Positions 62,057 through 64,000 of a stretch of DNA of 64,000 bases are shown in pieces. Location: the NCBI GenBank assembly GCA_913060495.1, contig CAJXRP010000003.1:62001-126000 (forward strand), read 5' to 3'. Within the stretch, counting starts at the first letter, position 1. The number at the start of each line of letters is the position of its first letter. This stretch comes from an uncultured Gammaproteobacteria bacterium. Its GTDB lineage: Bacteria; Pseudomonadota; Gammaproteobacteria; Pseudomonadales; Pseudohongiellaceae. Under the pieces are notes generated by a model. It saw only the letters and a list, made by a program, of their open reading frames with translations, did not search any database and was not told where the DNA came from. The translations under genes were made by a program, and so were the position numbers.

Positions 62057-64000
62057 CTAGTGTGCAGCACCACCGGTAGGTTGTGCGCCGGGTAATGCCA
62101 TCGCGGTAAGCTTTGAGCCGGTCTGCAGGATGATGTACTGATGTCCATCGTGCATCCAAGAGCTCATGCCATAACGGCTTCCTGCTGGCACTTCGATACG
62201 ACCAATTTCTGCGCCGGTCTGCTTATCGATGCCGAACAGCAGTGGTGTACCGTCGTGGGCCAGGTCTGAGTAGATCAGCATGTTCTTCGTGGTCACCATT
62301 GAAACCGGATTTCCAGTTCCCGTATTGCCAACGTCAATCCCATCCAAAGCAGGATTGTTACGGATGCGGTCAGGCGTCTCACCTGTAGGAATCTGGAAAG
62401 CAATCTCACCTGTGTTCATGTCGTAGGCAGTGATATTGCTATACGGTGGTTTCCAATAAGGTAGGCCGGAAGAAAGACGTGGAGGTCTGCCGCCGGGACC
62501 ATTTGCATACATCGCAAAAGTTGTTCCTGTTGGGTTAGGAATGCGAGCATCTGCTTCTTCACCAGGAATAACACGCTGCCAGCTACACTGTCTCATTGAA
62601 GGCACGTATAGGAAGCCTGTAGTTGGATCGGCGACCGGTGGTGCGTAGATATTTGCGCCGCCGCCATCACCCGGACACATTGCCGAGCTGATCTTGCCTG
62701 CTTCATTCGCGGCATGGATTGGCGGATTAAACAGAGGACCCATTTGGTAATTTGCCATCACTTCAAGCGCTTCTCTGCGCAGTTCTGGAGTGAAGTCGAT
62801 TAGGTCGTCTTCGCTTATACCCTGCATTTCGAATGGAGGTGGCTTCGTTGGGATAGGCTGTGTAGTCGACAACTTCTCACCAGGCACTTTAGACGCTGGA
62901 ACAGCACGATCTTCCATGGGCCAGATTGGCTCGCCGGTCATTCTATCGAATGTGTAGACATAGCCTTGCTTAGTTACCTGAGCAACTGCAGGTACAACGC
63001 CTCTACCAGGGATATTCAAGTCTAGTTGAATCGGCGCGGCAGGGTTGTCGTAATTCCACACATCGTGTTTTACGGTCTGGAAATGCCAGCGTCGCTCACC
63101 AGTTTCGGTATCCAGTGCGATTACACTGGTGCCGAATAGATTGTCACCAGGGCGGAAGCCGCCGTAGTAGTCGATCGTCGGCGGGTTAGTTGGAATGTAG
63201 ACGATATTGTTCTCAGGATCGGCTGTTAGTGGTGCCCAAGACGATACGTCTCCAGTCCACTGCCATGCATCGTTTTCCCAAGTCTCGTGACCGTACTCGC
63301 CCGGCTTTGGAATTACGTTGAACTTCCATTTCAGTGCACCGGTAGTCTTATCGTAAGCGAGGATATCGCCAGGGACGTTCTCTATTCTCGCCTGCAGATA
63401 ACCTTGCTCGGCAGAGTTACCAACGATGATAGTGTCATTCACTACTATTGGTGGTGATGAAGTCGTGATGTAACCAGTCTCTAGTGGAATGCCTTCGTAC
63501 GGATCGTAGGGATGTCCTAGATCAGCAAGCATGTCTACGACACCAGTCTCAGGAAAGCCATCTACAGGCACTTGTCCGCCGAAGCCTTCAAGTGGAGCGC
63601 CGGTTTCGGCATCAAGGGCTACTAGGAAGAAGCCAGGTGTGGAAATATAAACTACGCCCTTGCCGTCTATTCTGGAGTAGCCAATACCTTTGCCGTAGGA
63701 GGCGCGCATGGAGTATTCCCAGCGACCTGTGTTTGGCAAACGATAGGCCCAAAGTGTTTCGCCTGTCTTAGGGTCGATCGCAACGACGTTACGACGGGGA
63801 CCAGAAACGGTGAATAACTTACCGTCTACATAAGTAGGTGTGGAGCGGCCAGCACGGCCATTAAAACTGCTGCCATCCCATTCCCAGGCAACTTCGAGTT
63901 CGTCGAAGTTCTCGGCGGTAATCTCATCGGCTGGGGTGTAACGGGTGTGGGCGTAGTCGCCACCGAGGGTAAACCACTCGGCAGTGTCATCGTTGACTAG
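62057..64000 (-). CDS. PQQ-dependent dehydrogenase (5-prime end cut by window edge)
   Basis: 647 residues of an eight-bladed PQQ propeller; the reading frame continues to the right edge, so the signal peptide is missing. An internal TTG at 63739 is not the real start, as EWFTLGGDYAHTRYTPADEI at the edge is the standard N-terminus of this family. W-motif repeats are seen: DPKTGETLWAYR, DAETGAPL, DKTTGALKWKF, DTETGERRWHFQ, DRMTGEPIWPME. The protein oxidises an alcohol, sugar or related substrate in the periplasm and gives electrons to cytochrome c or quinone. It resembles quinoprotein glucose or ethanol dehydrogenases; no adjacent Cys-Cys of ethanol dehydrogenases was seen in the visible part. 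Confidence 0.9.
   Translation of the reverse strand, partial: LVNDDTAEWFTLGGDYAHTRYTPADEITAENFDELEVAWEWDGSSFNGRAGRSTPTYVDGKLFTVSGPRRNVVAIDPKTGETLWAYRLPNTGRWEYSMRASYGKGIGYSRIDGKGVVYISTPGFFLVALDAETGAPLEGFGGQVPVDGFPETGVVDMLADLGHPYDPYEGIPLETGYITTSSPPIVVNDTIIVGNSAEQGYLQARIENVPGDILAYDKTTGALKWKFNVIPKPGEYGHETWENDAWQWTGDVSSWAPLTADPENNIVYIPTNPPTIDYYGGFRPGDNLFGTSVIALDTETGERRWHFQTVKHDVWNYDNPAAPIQLDLNIPGRGVVPAVAQVTKQGYVYTFDRMTGEPIWPMEDRAVPASKVPGEKLSTTQPIPTKPPPFEMQGISEDDLIDFTPELRREALEVMANYQMGPLFNPPIHAANEAGKISSAMCPGDGGGANIYAPPVADPTTGFLYVPSMRQCSWQRVIPGEEADARIPNPTGTTFAMYANGPGGRPPRLSSGLPYWKPPYSNITAYDMNTGEIAFQIPTGETPDRIRNNPALDGIDVGNTGTGNPVSMVTTKNMLIYSDLAHDGTPLLFGIDKQTGAEIGRIEVPAGSRYGMSSWMHDGHQYIILQTGSKLTAMALPGAQPTGGAAH

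Noticed and set aside
62057-63739. PQQ dehydrogenase as complete with a TTG start at 63739
   Set aside because: The frame stays open upstream to 64000 and codes for the family's conserved N-terminal part (GGDYAHTRYTP), so the gene is cut by the window.
1-64000. tRNA, rRNA, CRISPR, transposase or phage genes
   Set aside because: None could be recognised; the repeats seen are terminator-like hairpins or coding glycine runs.

Overview
The window looks like chromosomal DNA of a free-living, probably marine, heterotrophic gammaproteobacterium. GC is moderate (roughly half), genes are densely packed on both strands, and many proteins are exported: Sec and Tat signals, several lipoproteins, three TonB-dependent receptors, a TorF-type porin, an outer-membrane phospholipase and a PQQ dehydrogenase. 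I saw no rRNA, tRNA, CRISPR array, insertion sequence or prophage. Genus assignment is not possible from the sequence alone; oligotrophic marine groups near Cellvibrionales/Pseudohongiella/OM182 are my guess.

Layout. 1-13 kb: a truncated TonB receptor, an amidase, a tandem GNAT protein, an APC permease, an M20 peptidase, small secreted proteins, a cytoplasmic FMN 2-hydroxyacid dehydrogenase and a NIPSNAP protein. 12-16 kb: a minus-strand cluster of TonB receptor, BNR-propeller protein with CECC and CPHHGP motifs, and CPPC thioredoxin-like protein. 16-30 kb: a Tat-exported class A beta-lactamase, NTF2-like and PEBP proteins, sterol-desaturase-like and GST-like proteins, an M1 aminopeptidase, a polytopic membrane protein of unknown role, a small operon ending in a DUF6152 protein, and a YtcJ-type amidohydrolase. 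30-33 kb: the most unusual locus, an exported linalool dehydratase/isomerase-like protein followed by MerP-like and MerT-like genes. 33-44 kb: MFS transporters, sulfatase, SGNH protein, M19 dipeptidase, a three-part redoxin/cytochrome c/copper monooxygenase and an exported KatG. 44-51 kb: a porin, a Tat-exported FMN oxidase carrying a CxxCH motif, a phospholipase A1-like protein, an alpha/beta hydrolase and a MarR regulator. 51-55 kb: two-subunit pyruvate carboxylase. 55-64 kb: TonB receptor, small membrane proteins, NnrS, a flavin amine oxidase overlapping a diheme cytochrome c, and a PQQ dehydrogenase cut by the window end.

The standout is the MerP-like gene at 31943-32275. Its heavy-metal-associated domain is intact except for one in-frame TGA exactly where the first metal-binding Cys of the MTCxxC motif belongs. 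A stem-loop with a G at the second loop position lies just downstream. This fits a selenocysteine codon with a bacterial SECIS better than a broken gene. It sits in an apparent operon with a MerT-like protein and with an LDI-fold protein that keeps the LDI cysteine pair, has Trp where LDI has its active-site His, and ends in a CPCC tail. Together they suggest a selenium-linked metal (possibly mercury) handling system.

Other themes are periplasmic redox chemistry (PQQ, heme c, FMN, copper, KatG) and families present in several dispersed copies: three copies of an uncharacterised PDLQGxW...CHEGNY exported protein, two TonB receptors with polyglycine plug insertions, and two split-barrel-like membrane-anchored proteins.
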